Of a stretch of DNA of 64,000 bases, positions 1 to 11,365 are shown piece by piece. Under the pieces are notes generated by a model. It saw only the letters and a list, made by a program, of their open reading frames with translations, was not told the origin of the DNA and made no database searches. Made by a program: the position numbers and the translations under genes. Origin of the DNA: Adiantum capillus-veneris (Eukaryota > Streptophyta > Polypodiopsida > Polypodiales > Pteridaceae); the NCBI GenBank assembly GCA_014529385.2, contig CM043944.1:75511884-75575883 (forward strand), written 5' to 3'. The first letter of the stretch is position 1; every line of letters begins with the position of its first letter.

Positions 1-3000
1 CTATAGCTACTTCATATCCCAATATCTGGCTACTTGATACGGGCGCCACCCATCATATGACATATCACCTACACTGGCTATCCACCATCACTTATCTAGA
101 ACACCCTCTAGATATATGCCTGGGTGATAACAGCATCCAGCTCGCCAAAGCCTATGGAGATGCTGTCATTAACCTACCTAATGGCCTACACACCACTATT
201 TATCATGTATATTATGTCCCTAGTCTCAAGAAAAATCTCATCTTTGTCAGCGAGCTAACCGACAACGGCATCATCATCAAATTCATGCGATAAGGATGCC
301 ACATCTTGGCACTAAACAAAGATGGTCAGTATGTCACACTTTTGGTCCCCAAAACTGGGCATCTTTATCCATTGGGTGACTCATTGCCTGCACATGCATC
401 TGCATCATCCATAAAAACACAAGAAAACACACTCAATGGCATTATAGACTAGGACTTATTTCTCAATATGTTTTGCACCAACTCACTCATCACCAACTTG
501 CACTAGGTCTTCCCAAGCACCTCACTCACATCACACTTTGTGAGGGCTGCATTCTTGCTAAAGCACATCATGTCCCATTTCCCACTTCATCATCACGAGC
601 CACTGCACCTCTCAACCTCATCCACTCTGATGTTTGTGGCCCATTGCCCGTCAACTCCCTCACTAGAAGTATATGCTTACTTTTATAGATGATTTCTCAA
701 AATACACAACTACTTACTACATGGCCGAGAAATCCTCAACCTTCTCTCATTTTTGCACATTCAAGGCATTAGTTGAGACTAAACATGGCTGCCACATCAA
801 AACTCTCCACACAGATCATGGTGGGGAATACACTTCTCATGCATTCAAAGATCTATGTCTTTCTGCTGGCATTCGACATGAATTCTCCATCACCGACCAC
901 CCATAACAAAACGGTCGTGCAGAGCGTAATCTCACACTATTCGAAGCTGCTCGTGCCATGCTTCCTCAAGCTAGCCTCCCAGCCACCTGCTGGGAAGAAG
1001 CTACCACCACTACGTGCTACATTCAAAACCGCATTCCATCCACCCACAATCCTACTACTATACCCTACACCCTCTGGCACGGTCACCCACCTCATCTTGG
1101 CCACCTTTGCATCTTTAGAAGCATTGCATACCCACTTGTGACGCAACCTTTATCAAAACTATCACCACGTTCTCAACGCACGACTTTTGTCGGCTATGGT
1201 GATCGCTTTGGCATCAAGGCATACCACCTCTATATCCCAGACCATCACAAGTTTATCTTTGCCTGCACCGTCGTCTTTGATGAAGAACACATCATCTTAG
1301 GGAAATCATCTCCACCATTGCACCCCCATTGCACCCTACATTCTCATCACCGGTCCACTTGTCTCATCAATCTTTGTTGATGGCCTCACCCACACACACA
1401 CCCATGCAAATTTCCCACCCTTCTGGGCCCAATCTTGAGCCTCCCTTCACCATCCAAAGGCCTTTTCTCATCGCCCATCCACCTCCTCGTGCCCCGCATT
1501 CTCATGCACAACCAATCGGCAGCACTCCTGCACCACCTCTTGCACCCATCTCCTCGACACCATCACCAACACCGTCCATCCCGAGTGCCGCTACTTCAAT
1601 CACATAGCAAACACTTGGTGCTCCACCTCGTGAGCTCCCATCTCCTTTGCTACCGGTCTCACCTTCACAATCGCCATATTTTTCCCGCAACTCCCATGAA
1701 GCCTTGCCAAGTACTCCCATCCCAGAAGATGTCAACTAAGTCAAGCCCCATAGCTCTTCTACCACCTTGCCATTGCAACACACTTCGGCTATACACTTGG
1801 ACCAAGCCGCCTCTAGCTTGCATGGCCGCACCCACTCTCTTCGCGAGATCTATGAAGCCACCAATTTCTCTGTTGTCCTCAGTGATGAAATGATTCTTGA
1901 ACATCCACTAGATCCTCTTGAAGATGCCCTTCCCCTCTTTGTTCTTGATGCCCTCGCTTCTAGCGAGAGCAAGGAGTGGCATGCTGCCATATTGGATGAA
2001 CTCCAAGATCTCAAAGAAGCTAACACTTGGGAGCTTGTGCCACCTCCTAAGACTCATAACATTGTCTCTTGCAAATGGCTATTAAAGAAGAAATACCACC
2101 CCAACGGATAAATTGATCGCTACAAGGCACGCATTTTTGCTCGTGGCTTCACTCAACAACAAGGTGTGGATTACTTCGACACCTATTCGCCAGTATTGGG
2201 TATGATTGCATTTCGGCTTCTTATTGCACCTACGGCTAAGTTTAATCTTCTTTTACATCATCTTGATATAAAAACTGCTTTCTTACATGGCTTGCTCCAA
2301 GAGATCATCTATATGCTACAGCCTCCTCATTTTGGAGATCCTCACCACCCTGATTATGTTGCATAAGCCCATTTTTGGCTTAAAACAGTCTGCACGAGAG
2401 TGGTAAATCTGCATGCACCACTACTTGCTCAAATGTGGCTGGGAACATCTTATGGAAAACTACAATATCTACATATGGCAGATCTCTAAAGGCATGGCCA
2501 TCTTAGGCCTCTTTGTGGATGACATTTCTCTTCTTAGCACATTAGAGTACATGTTGCTACAAGCAATTGATTGCATCTCTCATGAATTCCCAGTAACCAA
2601 GAAAGGACCTATGACTTATTTTCTCGGCATTGAAGTCATTAGAGATCCAGCAGGTAAATTTATCCAATTGTCCCAATCCAAATACATTGAAGAACTCCTC
2701 CTCTTCTATGGTATGTTTGCTTCAACCCTTGAGTTTACCCCTTTACCTGCTAAGCATAAGCTTCCTCCTGAATTTCATGATTACACTCACACTGATGCAC
2801 TCTACTGCCCATATTTTCATGTCCCAAAATTCTACAGACAATTACGTTATCTTATCTCTTGCACCCGTTTCGATCTTTGCTACACAGGCCATATCCTCTC
2901 TCGCTCTATGTCAAGCCCTGTAAAGTGCACCCTTCGCTACTTACACACCACTCAACACTATACCCTCACTTACTATTACAACCCCTCTAGCCCCACCCCT

Positions 3001-3690
3001 CGGGGGGTGCACTATGTAATCATGTTAATGTATAACGTGAGTTCGAAAGGAGGGGTTTTAAAATACATTTTTTAATGGAAATTTCAAAGAGATCATTAAA
3101 ATAAGGGGTTTTTATATTCAATTTTGGAAAAATTCATAAAATAAGGGGTCATTTTATTCATTCAAACATGTTAAAAGAGGGGTTTTTTTAAAACCCTGCG
3201 AACGCACGTTATATAAGGGGGTACTGAATGGTGAACCCCCCGAGCCCCACCCTCAATGTTTTTCTACTGGGAGCTATGTATTCACTTTGGCTGGTGGTCC
3301 TATCTCTTGGCAAACCAAACAACAATCTTCTATTGCAAGTTCTTCTACTGAAGCGGAATACGTTGCTGTTGCTCTTTCCTCCCGCGAGGCTCTTTGGATC
3401 TTTGAATTGATCAACAAATTGAAGCTACCCTTCAGTATCTCTACTGATCCAATCACTCTTTTTTGTGATAATCAGTCTATTATCGCACTTAGAGAATCAC
3501 CTTCCTTCTCATCCAAGCTCAAACACATCAAGATAAACTTTCATCTCTTGAAAGAATTAGTCATAAATGGATTTATTAAGCTAGTATTTGTTCCATCTGC
3601 AAACAATTGGGCAGACTTTCTCACCAAGTCTGTGCCCACCACTAAACAACCAGCCTCATCTCGTAATTTGAGTATGATCCCTACTGGATG
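1..3690 (+). pseudogene. Ty1/copia pol polyprotein, decayed, 5' end outside window
   Basis: Domains appear in copia order. The aspartic protease motif WLLDTGATHHM starts at 27. A pre-integrase zinc finger (CEGC, HxxH) lies near 470-560. The integrase core (660-1380) has HSD, TLHTDHGGEY and a third acidic residue in RAERN. A Pro-rich linker covers 1380-1900. Reverse transcriptase (1960-2990) has KWLLKKKYHPNG, DIKTAFLHG and FVDD in place of the usual YVDD. RNase H (3260-3690) has STEAEYVAV, DNQSIIAL and ADFLTKS. The frame is broken by stops and shifts, e.g. TAA at 904 where the family has Gln (CAA to TAA) and TAA at 2109. A short segment before the RNase H STGSYVF motif is missing and a MITE sits there. 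Gag and the 5' LTR are outside the window. The element is inactive. Confidence 0.93.
2999..3244. mobile_element. hAT-like MITE, copy 1, inside copia RNase H
   Basis: This is a 246-bp element with terminal inverted repeats CTCGGGGGGTGCAC at the left and GTGAACCCCCCGAG at the right. It is flanked by a perfect 8-bp duplication, CCCCACCC (2991-2998 and 3245-3252). Eight-bp duplications are typical of hAT transposons. The interior is AT-rich with short GGGG/TTTT runs and has no coding capacity. Two diverged copies of the same family lie at 8931-9176 and 16004-16237. Confidence 0.85.
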
Positions 3691-3699
3691 AACTTCTCA

Positions 3700-4084
3700 T
3701 TGAGGGGGGATAGTGTGTATCTACAACATGGATACTTCACAAGCTTTTTTGTTCATCAATAATGCTTTACAACAAGAAATCCACCCTTAAGAGGGGATGT
3801 AAAAGTAACTTATTATTTTACTAGTGTGGACTTCTTTCCACCTACCTCTATTTCCAAACTCCTTACACCTAATTCCCACATGGACCCCTTCCACCTATGT
3901 AAGTCTCAACATGTGTCTATTCCCACCAACCTATAATGCACATGTGATGGATAATCCTCACTCCCTCAACTTGTATATAAATCCCATTAGCTGCCCTCAT
4001 TTGTAACCAGGTGCTCACTCTCCATTCAAGTGCAATCTATTGTCATTGCTCTATTTCTATCTTGCACTCTCTTATGTCTTGACA
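3700..4084 (+). repeat. Probable 3' LTR of the copia element with polypurine tract
   Basis: A polypurine tract (TTGAGGGGGGA, ending 3710) follows the RNase H domain directly, as in copia elements. The next ~370 bp hold a TATA-like box (TATATAAA, 3974-3981) and end near a CA at 4084. A second tract (AAGAGGGGA, ending 3797, followed by TGT) is an alternative LTR start. With no 5' LTR in the window the borders cannot be confirmed. Confidence 0.5.
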
Positions 4085-4535
4085 TTAGCATATTAATCAA
4101 CAATGATATTAATCACATTTAAGTTAATCTCTAAGTTCTCACAATCCACAGAGATAAAAATCGAGTTTCCAGCCATGCACTATTTGCAATTGCTGCTACA
4201 CCTGCGGCTGCCCCTACTGACACCTCTACCTCTTGCTCCACCCCAAAAAGCCCTGACTACCTGCAAGAAATTTCCGTGGTCGCCTCAAAAAGAAATTGCC
4301 TCCATGCGCCTACAGTAGCATGAAGCACAAGATGGCCAACCCTTGCTCCCTATTCTGCAACAATCGAGTTGCCGAACATAGAAAGACTTGGAGCTACAGA
4401 TTAGCTGGCTTGACGTAAAGACTTTCTTTTAATGTGTGTTGATGTAGTATAAGAAAATTCACATGACATGCATGTGCGGATATCATTGACTTGGGTGCAC
4501 AATCTACATGGTCGTTTACCACCAAGTTTACGAGC
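4085..4535. other. Non-coding stretch with no assignable feature
   Basis: This joins the copia LTR to the tandem array. A short open stretch at 4103-4318 has no recognisable similarity. The last ~130 bp already resemble the array unit that follows. Confidence 0.4.
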
Positions 4536-4815
4536 GAGGAAGAGCTTGCTTGCTTGATACTTGTTGTGGAGGCAATTAAGAAGCTTCCATCCATGGAATC
4601 TGTATGGTATGCATGTGATTGTAGTAGGTACATCATATGGAAAAGAGGGCCTCCTGGGAAGTAGGTGGCGAGGATACTCCATGGACAACAGAAGATAAAT
4701 ATTGAGCAAGAGCATGCATGCATTCTTGCAGCTGTCATCCACGCTTTCCACATCCTACAAAGGCAGAGACACTCGTGCCCTTAATTTGTTTGAGGGCATA
4801 AGTAGCTAAGGGTAT

Positions 4816-4853
<38 letters not shown>

Positions 4854-6698
4854 GCTTCTTGACACAAAGACTCTTGCAAAACTCTTTCTAAGTAGTTGAA
4901 CATTTATTCTATTCCTCTTGGGCACTCAAACATGACTTGTTTTAGTTGAGTATTTAGTCTCTAGTTGGGGCTCAAACTTAAGTTTGAGCCTTATGACCCG
5001 GATGCTTAGTTTTCAAGCCTTATGAGTACTAAAATATAACTTGTTTTAGTTAAAAATCTAATCTCAAGATTCAAGGCTCGAACTTAAGCTCGAGCCACAT
5101 GACACGAAAACTCAATTTTCAAGCCTCATGAGCACTCTAGTAGAACTCATCAGGCTCAAACTTAAGTTCAAGCCTCATGACAGGGAAACTTAATTTTCAG
5201 GCCCCATGACCATTCTAGTAGAATAATTTCTATCTAGAAACTATCCCGAAGGGTTTGTATCTCACAAGATTTGACTTGAGTCTTCATGCGGTCCAAACTT
5301 GTTTTTCAGTCTTATCATCAAAGGACTCAATTCGTAAGCATCATGAACACTCTAGTAGGACTCTTCCAAGCTAGAATCCATCTAAAAGAGTCCTATATCA
5401 TGAGGTTTGACTCTCATGGGCTAGAGACACATGCAAAAATATTTTAAATTGAAATCCATCTTTAAAAATCTGTGACTCATGAGGCCCTTGACCCTCATGC
5501 ACTTGACTCAATTATTAATCCTCATGAGAACTCTAGGAGGAAGAGATTGCTTGCTTGATACCTGTTGTGGAGGCAATTCAAAAGCTTCCATCCATGCAAT
5601 CTGTATGGTATGTGCCTTAATGCGGGTACATCATATGGAAAAGAGGGACACCTAGGAAGTAGGTGGCAAGGATATTGCAATATGGACAACAAAAGATAAA
5701 TATTGAGCAAGCGCATGCATGCATGCCTGCCTGGAATAGGCATTCACGCTTGCCACATCCTACAAAGGCACTAACACTCATGACCTTAATTTGTTTGAGG
5801 GTATAATTAGCTCAAGGTATGATCTCTCTTCTCTCTCTCCCTCCCTCTCTCTCTCTCTCTCTCATACTTCTTGAAACAAAGACTCTTTCTAAGTAGTCGA
5901 GCATTTATTCTACTCTTGGTTTTGAACTAAAGTTTGACCCTCATGACCTAGATAGTTTTCAAGCATCTTGAGCACGATATAACTTAATTTAGTTGAGCAT
6001 TTAGTCTCTAGCTTTGAGGCTCAAACTTAAGTTCAAGCCTCATGACATGGATGCTTATTTTTCAAGCCTCGTCATCACTTAAACATGACTTGTTTTAGTT
6101 GAGCAGTCTCTAGTTTTAGGTCTCGAACTTAAGTTCGAGCCTCATGACTCTACATGCGGTTGTTGTTCAGTATCATCATCTAAGGACTCAATTTGTAACC
6201 ATCATGAACACTATAGTAGGACTTCTCCAAGCTAGAATCCATCTACAAGAGTCCTATCTCATGAGGTTTGATTCTTATGGGATAGAGAGACATGCAAAAC
6301 TCTTTCAAGTTGAAATCCATCTTTAAACATCTCTGACTCTTGAGGCTCTTGACCCTCATTCCCTTGAGACTCAATTATTAATCCTCATGAGAACTCTAAG
6401 AGGAAGAGCTTTCTTGCCTGATACCTTCTATGGAGGCAATTAAGAAGCTTCCATCCATGGAATCTGTATGGTATGCATGTGATTGTGGTAGGCACATCAT
6501 ATGGAAAAGAGGGCCTCTTGGGAAGTAGGTGACAAGGATACTGCATGGACAACACAAGATAAATATTGAGCAAGAGCATGCATGCATTCCTGCAAAACTG
6601 TTATCCACACTTGTCACATCCTACAAAGGCAATGACACTCGTGCCCTTAACTTGTTTGACGGTTGACGTACCTCAAGGTATGATATCTCCTCTCTCTC

Positions 6699-6758
<60 letters not shown>

Positions 6759-7382
6759 GCTTCTTGAAACAAAGAATCTTGAAAAAATCTTTCTAAGTAG
6801 TCAAGAATTTATTCTATTCCTTTTGATCTCAAACTAAAGTTCGACCCTCATGACCTATATAGTTCTCAAGCTCTTGAACACGATAAACCTTATTTTAGTT
6901 GAGCATTTAGTCTCTAGCTTCGAGGCTCGAGCTTATGTTCAAGCCTCATGACATGGATGTTTATTTTTCAAGCCTCGTGAGCACTCAAACATGACTTGTT
7001 TTAGTTGAGCATTTAGTCTCTATTTGCAAGGCCACATGAACACTCTAGTACAACAATTTCTATGATCTAGAAACTGTGCCAAAGGGTTTGTATCTCACAA
7101 GATTTAAATTGAGTCTTCATGCGGTCCAAACTTGTTTTTGAATCTCATCATCTAAAGACTCAATTTATAAGCATCATGAACACTCTAGTAGGACTCTTCC
7201 AAACTAAATCCATCTACAAGAGTCCTATCTTATGCGGTTGGAACTTAGGTTTGAGTCTCATGGGTTAGAGACACATGCAAAGATCTTTCAAGTTGAAATC
7301 CATTTTTAAACATCTCTGACTTATGAGGCTCTTGACCTTCATGCCCTTGAGATGCAATTACTAATCCTCATGAGAACTCTAG
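4536..7382. repeat. Degenerate tandem array of three ~0.9-1 kb units, each with a (TC)n tract
   Basis: The block starting GGAAGAGCTTGCTTGCTTGA recurs at about 4536, 5535 and 6400. Each unit continues with the same order: a GGAGGCAATTAAGAAGCTTCC-like segment, AAATATTGAGCAAG, CACATCCTACAAAGGCA, then (TC)n (4817-4851, 5822-5863, 6686-6756), then degenerate short repeats containing AACTTAAGTTCGAGCCTCATGA. Antisense open frames in each unit reflect the shared sequence and are interrupted; I do not call them genes. Confidence 0.8.
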
Positions 7383-8440
7383 GAGGACTCTTTTTACCTG
7401 CAAGACTATTTACAACACTAAGCATGAGAGTATCACAAGCTAGAGACTCTTGGATTAGAAGTATTTCCAATTGAAAGACATCTTCCAAAGAGTGCCATAT
7501 AAACTCTTTTCAACTAGAATCCATCCCCAAGAGTCTCTATCACATGATACTCAAACTTTAGTTTGAGCCTCATGATCCAAAAATGCTTGTAAAACAATGG
7601 AAAGTTATCTACATCAACTATAGACCTCAAACTTCAACCTTGCACCTTGTTATTCTCTAAATTGTTTTGATTTCTTGACTCAAGATTATGTACCTATTCA
7701 ATATCAACGCCAATTACACGGGATTATCCCTCGCTTGTCCTTCAACAATATTGTGAGATATATATTACTGTCATGAGAAGGATATGGACACGTGAAAACT
7801 CGCAACTTATCCTAAAACCTTTTTGTATTAGTTTTGAAGACTGAGGAATGAGAAGATTTGAAATTTTTAGTTTACCAATATGACTAGAATAGGTAGAATT
7901 GGTATTTTATTTTTGAGATATGGTTTGAATAGAGAGAGGGACATCAATAATTCTATTTGGTCCAATTTTATGAAAAGGACTTGTTAAGTTCATTCGTATG
8001 GTATTCTTACATTATAGCCTAGATTTAAATGAATTCATGAATGTTTTGTTATTTAATGTTTGAGGTTTTATTAATAGCCAACATATCTTATAGATAGATG
8101 CTAACTTTGTGAAGAGAAGCCACCTAAGTAGAAAACAAGATAAGGTTCATTGCAAACAATATAAGAAAATTATGTAGATACATTCAAGTGTCACATTATC
8201 AAGTTCTTATAAGGGACACATTAAGTAACTTTATTTTTGGCTTTAGAGAGTTCCTTATTGCAATTGTCCAATTTAAAACAAGCCTTGGTAATCCTAATTA
8301 TACAAAGATGGAAAGAAAAACGTATAAAAGTATGCATGAAGTATTTTAAGAAAAAGCTACATATATTATACAAGAGGTAGCTTGAAGGAAAAACACCTTA
8401 TTCAAAAGAATAAACTTTGGATTTCGAATCCATGTTCTGT
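7383..8440. other. AT-rich non-coding stretch
   Basis: I see no gene, RNA or element border here. Its first ~200 bp still carry degenerate pieces of the preceding array. Confidence 0.4.
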
Positions 8441-8665
8441 CATCTTAACACTAAGTTATATGTCCAAGTATTCATGTCCTCAAGTACAAATGAAATTTTC
8501 ACAACTAAGCTATGCCATCTTATCACTAAGGTATATGACCAAGAATTCACGTCCTCAAGTATGGATGAACTTTGCACAACTAAGCTATGTCATCTTATCA
8601 CTAAGGTATATGACCAAGAATTCATGTCCTCAAGTATGGATGAAATTTGCACAAATTATGTCTAG
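8441..8665 (+). repeat. Three tandem copies of a 75-bp repeat
   Basis: Units start at 8441, 8516 and 8591 with CATCTTAnCACTAAG. Because 75 is a multiple of three, two plus-strand frames stay open across the copies (8417-8665 gives a 25-residue repeat including CHLITKVYDQEF). No start context or homology supports a gene. The rest of 8666-8930 shows nothing. Confidence 0.75.
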
Positions 8666-8930
8666 CACTAAAAAATGAGTCAAATATAAAAGGAGTATTA
8701 ATGATGATGTTAAAAGTTACACTACTTGAATAAGTGCCAATATATCTATAGATAATATTTATGTATCTTTGAGTAAATGTTTCATATTTTTATGAGTTTT
8801 CATCATAACAAAATCCGTTTTATTTTGGTTTTTGAGTATATGTTGTGTTTGTAAAGACCACATTTGAAGTTTCATCAATTTCTCAAAAATTGCTCCTGTG
8901 TTCTATTCAAGTGATCAATACAAACAAGTG

Positions 8931-9176
8931 CTTGGGGGATGTACTATGTAATCATGTTACCTCATGAGTTCAATAGGAGGGATTTTTAAAGGCAAACAAT
9001 TTAGGCAATTTAAAAAAGATACATTAAATTAAGGGGGTTTATATTCAAATTTGAGAAAAAATCCTAAAATAAAGAGTCATTTTATTCATTCAAACATGTT
9101 AAAATATATAGGGGTTTTTTAAATTATCCCATGAATGCACACTATATAGGGGGTACTAAATAGTGCACCCCTTGAG
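8931..9176. mobile_element. hAT-like MITE, copy 2
   Basis: This is the same family and the same 246-bp length as the copy at 2999-3244. The left end is CTTGGGGGATGTACTATGTA and the right end TACTAAATAGTGCACCCCTT. No clear target duplication is visible, so the copy is older or was carried here as part of the local repeat described for 9177-9310. Confidence 0.7.
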
Positions 9177-9313
9177 GCTTCATGGAACTATATCATGAAA
9201 TTAGATCCCATAGTACATACTACTCTCTCTCAAAAGAAAGCATGCTTATACTCATCATTAAGAGACAATTCTAGCATCCGTTCTCAAAGTGATGTCCTCC
9301 TCCAATCAAGCGT
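9177..9313. repeat. Repeat unit next to MITE copy 2, cut by an LTR-element insertion
   Basis: Sequence such as AAAGAAAGCATGCTTATACT and CTCAAAGTGATGTCCTCC recurs in diverged form at 15880-15975 and 16400-16475. The LTR retrotransposon starts at 9314. The last bases (A)GCGT are its target duplication. Confidence 0.6.
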
Positions 9314-10138
9314 TGTCGTGTTGTGACACGTACATAGTGGGAACGCATGCTACAAGAGTTATCTTGTAATTTTTTAGATACATAATTATCTTTCCTATAA
9401 TGTACATATGCATATTTAAGTATAATAATAAGCCTTCTATCTCATCCTATTATTTTTCTCAAGGGTAACCTATTCTTACTTTACCATCAGAAAATACTAT
9501 GGGAAAAGCATCAATAGCTCCGCCTCTTTAACTTGGGGCAAAAAGAATTGATTGTTTATTTCTACTATTTCATTATCATCTCACACCCTAGCTAGATCCT
9601 ATATCTAGGGTAAACTCCAATATATATATATTCTATGTATTTTTTATACTTTTCTTATATTTCTTTTTAAATAGCTACTAGGAGGGAATCATATCCTAGT
9701 GGGACACTAGGTGGCATGATTTCAAAGATACACTTATTTTAATGCATTATTGCAAGCATGATTACAAAACTTTGTCAAGGAGCAATGTCATGCTTTCATA
9801 TGGCATGAGGTGTCCTTTGGAATCAAATGAAAGTCTAGGCTAAGGGGACCACATGAAGACTTTTGCTGCTAGAAATGGACCCTATTTTGATGAATTGTTT
9901 ACACAAGGTTCCAGTCCGAATTGGAAAACGATTTTAAAATGAAAATCGTAGCTAATAAGCTGAAGTTTTTGCCCATATTTTTACTTTTTTATTTGGAGCC
10001 ACGGTTGAGGAGATATGATCAAAATACTGGACCCCAGTCTGCCCACATCATGCAAGGACAACTCATTTCCAACTTTTCCAATTCCTGTTCACACTGGCTC
10101 CTCTCTTCTTGTATAAACCCTTGTGGGTTCCCTTCACC

Positions 10139-10146
10139 TATAAAAG
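10139..10146 (+). promoter_or_regulatory. TATA box of the 5' LTR
   Basis: TATAAAAG lies in CACCTATAAAAGGGGACC, followed by a CT-rich start region around 10165-10175. The identical box is at 14533-14540 in the 3' LTR. It is the best candidate for the element's RNA start. Confidence 0.7.
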
Positions 10147-10688
10147 GGGACCTCTTCTTCCTTGGGAAGAACTCAAGCATTCAAGCCATTGATGAGAGGA
10201 ATTCTTGAGGGAGTGAGTAGTAATGCCTAATTGTACTTAGCCCCATTAACATAAGCCCAAGCCTACACTTTCTCCTAGAGGAAAACTAGCCATTCTTGTA
10301 CGCCATCCTTCGAGGATCAACTCTAATCAAAGAAGGTGTTGTACTTGGCGTATCAATCAACGTTGAATTCTCCCCTCTTCTTCTCTCTCCCATCAATAAT
10401 GGTGCCGAAGGGTTTCAAGTAAGATGTGTTCTACATTGATGTTTTCTTGATTTCTTGTTGTTTTCATTTTCACCTCTAATCCAACATATATATATGTATC
10501 TAATCTCATCTCCTTAACCAAACCTATCTCTCTCATTCTTAGTAATTCATCCTCTCTAGGTTCTCTTTGCTACAGGTACATCTCTCCCCGCAGTATCCTT
10601 ATTGCTTACTTGCAAGAATAGGGCTTGGGAGGGAAACTTCTCATCTCTTCACTTCTCTCATATCTACATTTCTCACATACTATCCTAG

Positions 10689-10907
10689 ATGAATAATCCA
10701 CATGATGATAATTTCTATCGCTTTCACTCTGTACGATCTATTAGAATTAACGTATGGATTAGCCGTAAAATACACTTTCAACAACGTATAGTGTTTCTCT
10801 TTGGCCCAGAAAGGCTCAATGAAATACTTCTATCATCGGATCCCATCATACTACCTCTCATAGACTATAACTTTTCTTTTGACGTAAGCTTAGTTATCTT
10901 GCTATGA
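10689..10907 (+). CDS. Small LTR-encoded protein A (72 aa), unknown
   Basis: Not a family I recognise. The frame encodes 72 residues with an N-terminal MNNPHDD, a basic middle (SRKIHFQQR) and FLFGPERL followed by a hydrophobic C-terminal end. Protein B, just downstream, resembles it over ~55 residues (FLFGPERL against SLFGQPRL; PIILPLIDYNFSFDV against PFILPMIRYDHSLDV). A diverged copy at 39142-38924 keeps the same 72-codon length, with differences concentrated at third codon positions, which argues for real coding. In both copies a pyrimidine-rich AG, like a 3' splice site, sits directly before the ATG. The stop overlaps the start of protein B (ATGA). Confidence 0.5.
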   Translation: MNNPHDDNFYRFHSVRSIRINVWISRKIHFQQRIVFLFGPERLNEILLSSDPIILPLIDYNFSFDVSLVILL

Positions 10908-11116
10908 ACCAAGAGGATTTGTACACACAATTAATCCCAATCACTAGACAAAATATATATATTATGGTAAGCACAAAACTACAATTCCAAAGAACAATTC
11001 GTAGCCTATTTGGGCAGCCAAGATTGAATGCCATTAACTCATCTGTTAACCCTTTCATATTACCCATGATACGATATGACCATAGCCTTGATGTTTTCAT
11101 CTTTGTGTTATTTTGA
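10904..11116 (+). CDS. Small LTR-encoded protein B (70 aa), unknown
   Basis: The start overlaps the stop of protein A by four bases. The frame encodes 70 residues beginning MNQEDLYTQL, with SLFGQPRLNAI and a C-terminal FIFVLF. It is paralogous to protein A, so the pair probably arose by tandem duplication. The diverged copy on the minus strand (38894-38688, 68 aa) keeps MNQEDLYT, ITRQNIYI, SVNPFILP and RYDHNLDVFIFVLF. No function is assignable. Confidence 0.5.
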   Translation: MNQEDLYTQLIPITRQNIYIMVSTKLQFQRTIRSLFGQPRLNAINSSVNPFILPMIRYDHSLDVFIFVLF

Positions 11117-11322
11117 CATTTTCTTTTGTGTTCTTTCTTTGTGCGTGTGAGTGCAAGAGAGAATGGGTGGGCTTCTTTGATTGTACTTCTTTCCAAACCC
11201 TAGTCTTCATGGCATCTATGGTTTAACTCCTTCATATAGTTTTTGTTGAGTTCTCTCACAAACTCTCACAGCCATAAGCCCGGTGCTTTCCCGGCAAGAC
11301 CGCAAATTTCTCGACATATTTT

Positions 11323-11341
11323 TGGTGAACCCGACGTGAAC
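11323..11341 (+). promoter_or_regulatory. Primer binding site
   Basis: TGGTGAACCCGACGTGAAC starts six bases after the 5' LTR. The TGG start matches the CCA end of a tRNA; the tRNA is not identified. Confidence 0.7.
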
Positions 11342-11365
11342 AAGCCGGGGTGAGAGTACATAAAG

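Larger units (their letters stand above)
9314..11316 (+). repeat. 5' LTR (2003 bp)
   Basis: The TG...CA-ended long terminal repeat matches 13708-15710 base for base in length. A TATA box (TATAAAAG, 10139-10146) splits it into ~0.83 kb of U3 and ~1.17 kb of transcribed R/U5. The transcribed part carries two small conserved frames. Confidence 0.95.

Noticed and set aside
4401-4753. Similar minus-strand frames at 4394-4753, 5522-5743 and 6385-6617 as a gene family
   Set aside because: They follow the tandem-array unit, differ in length and frame, and show no coding-type substitution pattern.
10894-11196. 100-codon minus-strand frame in the 2-kb LTR (also 15288-15590)
   Set aside because: Lies opposite proteins A and B and is not kept in the diverged 39-kb copy; the plus-strand frames are better supported.
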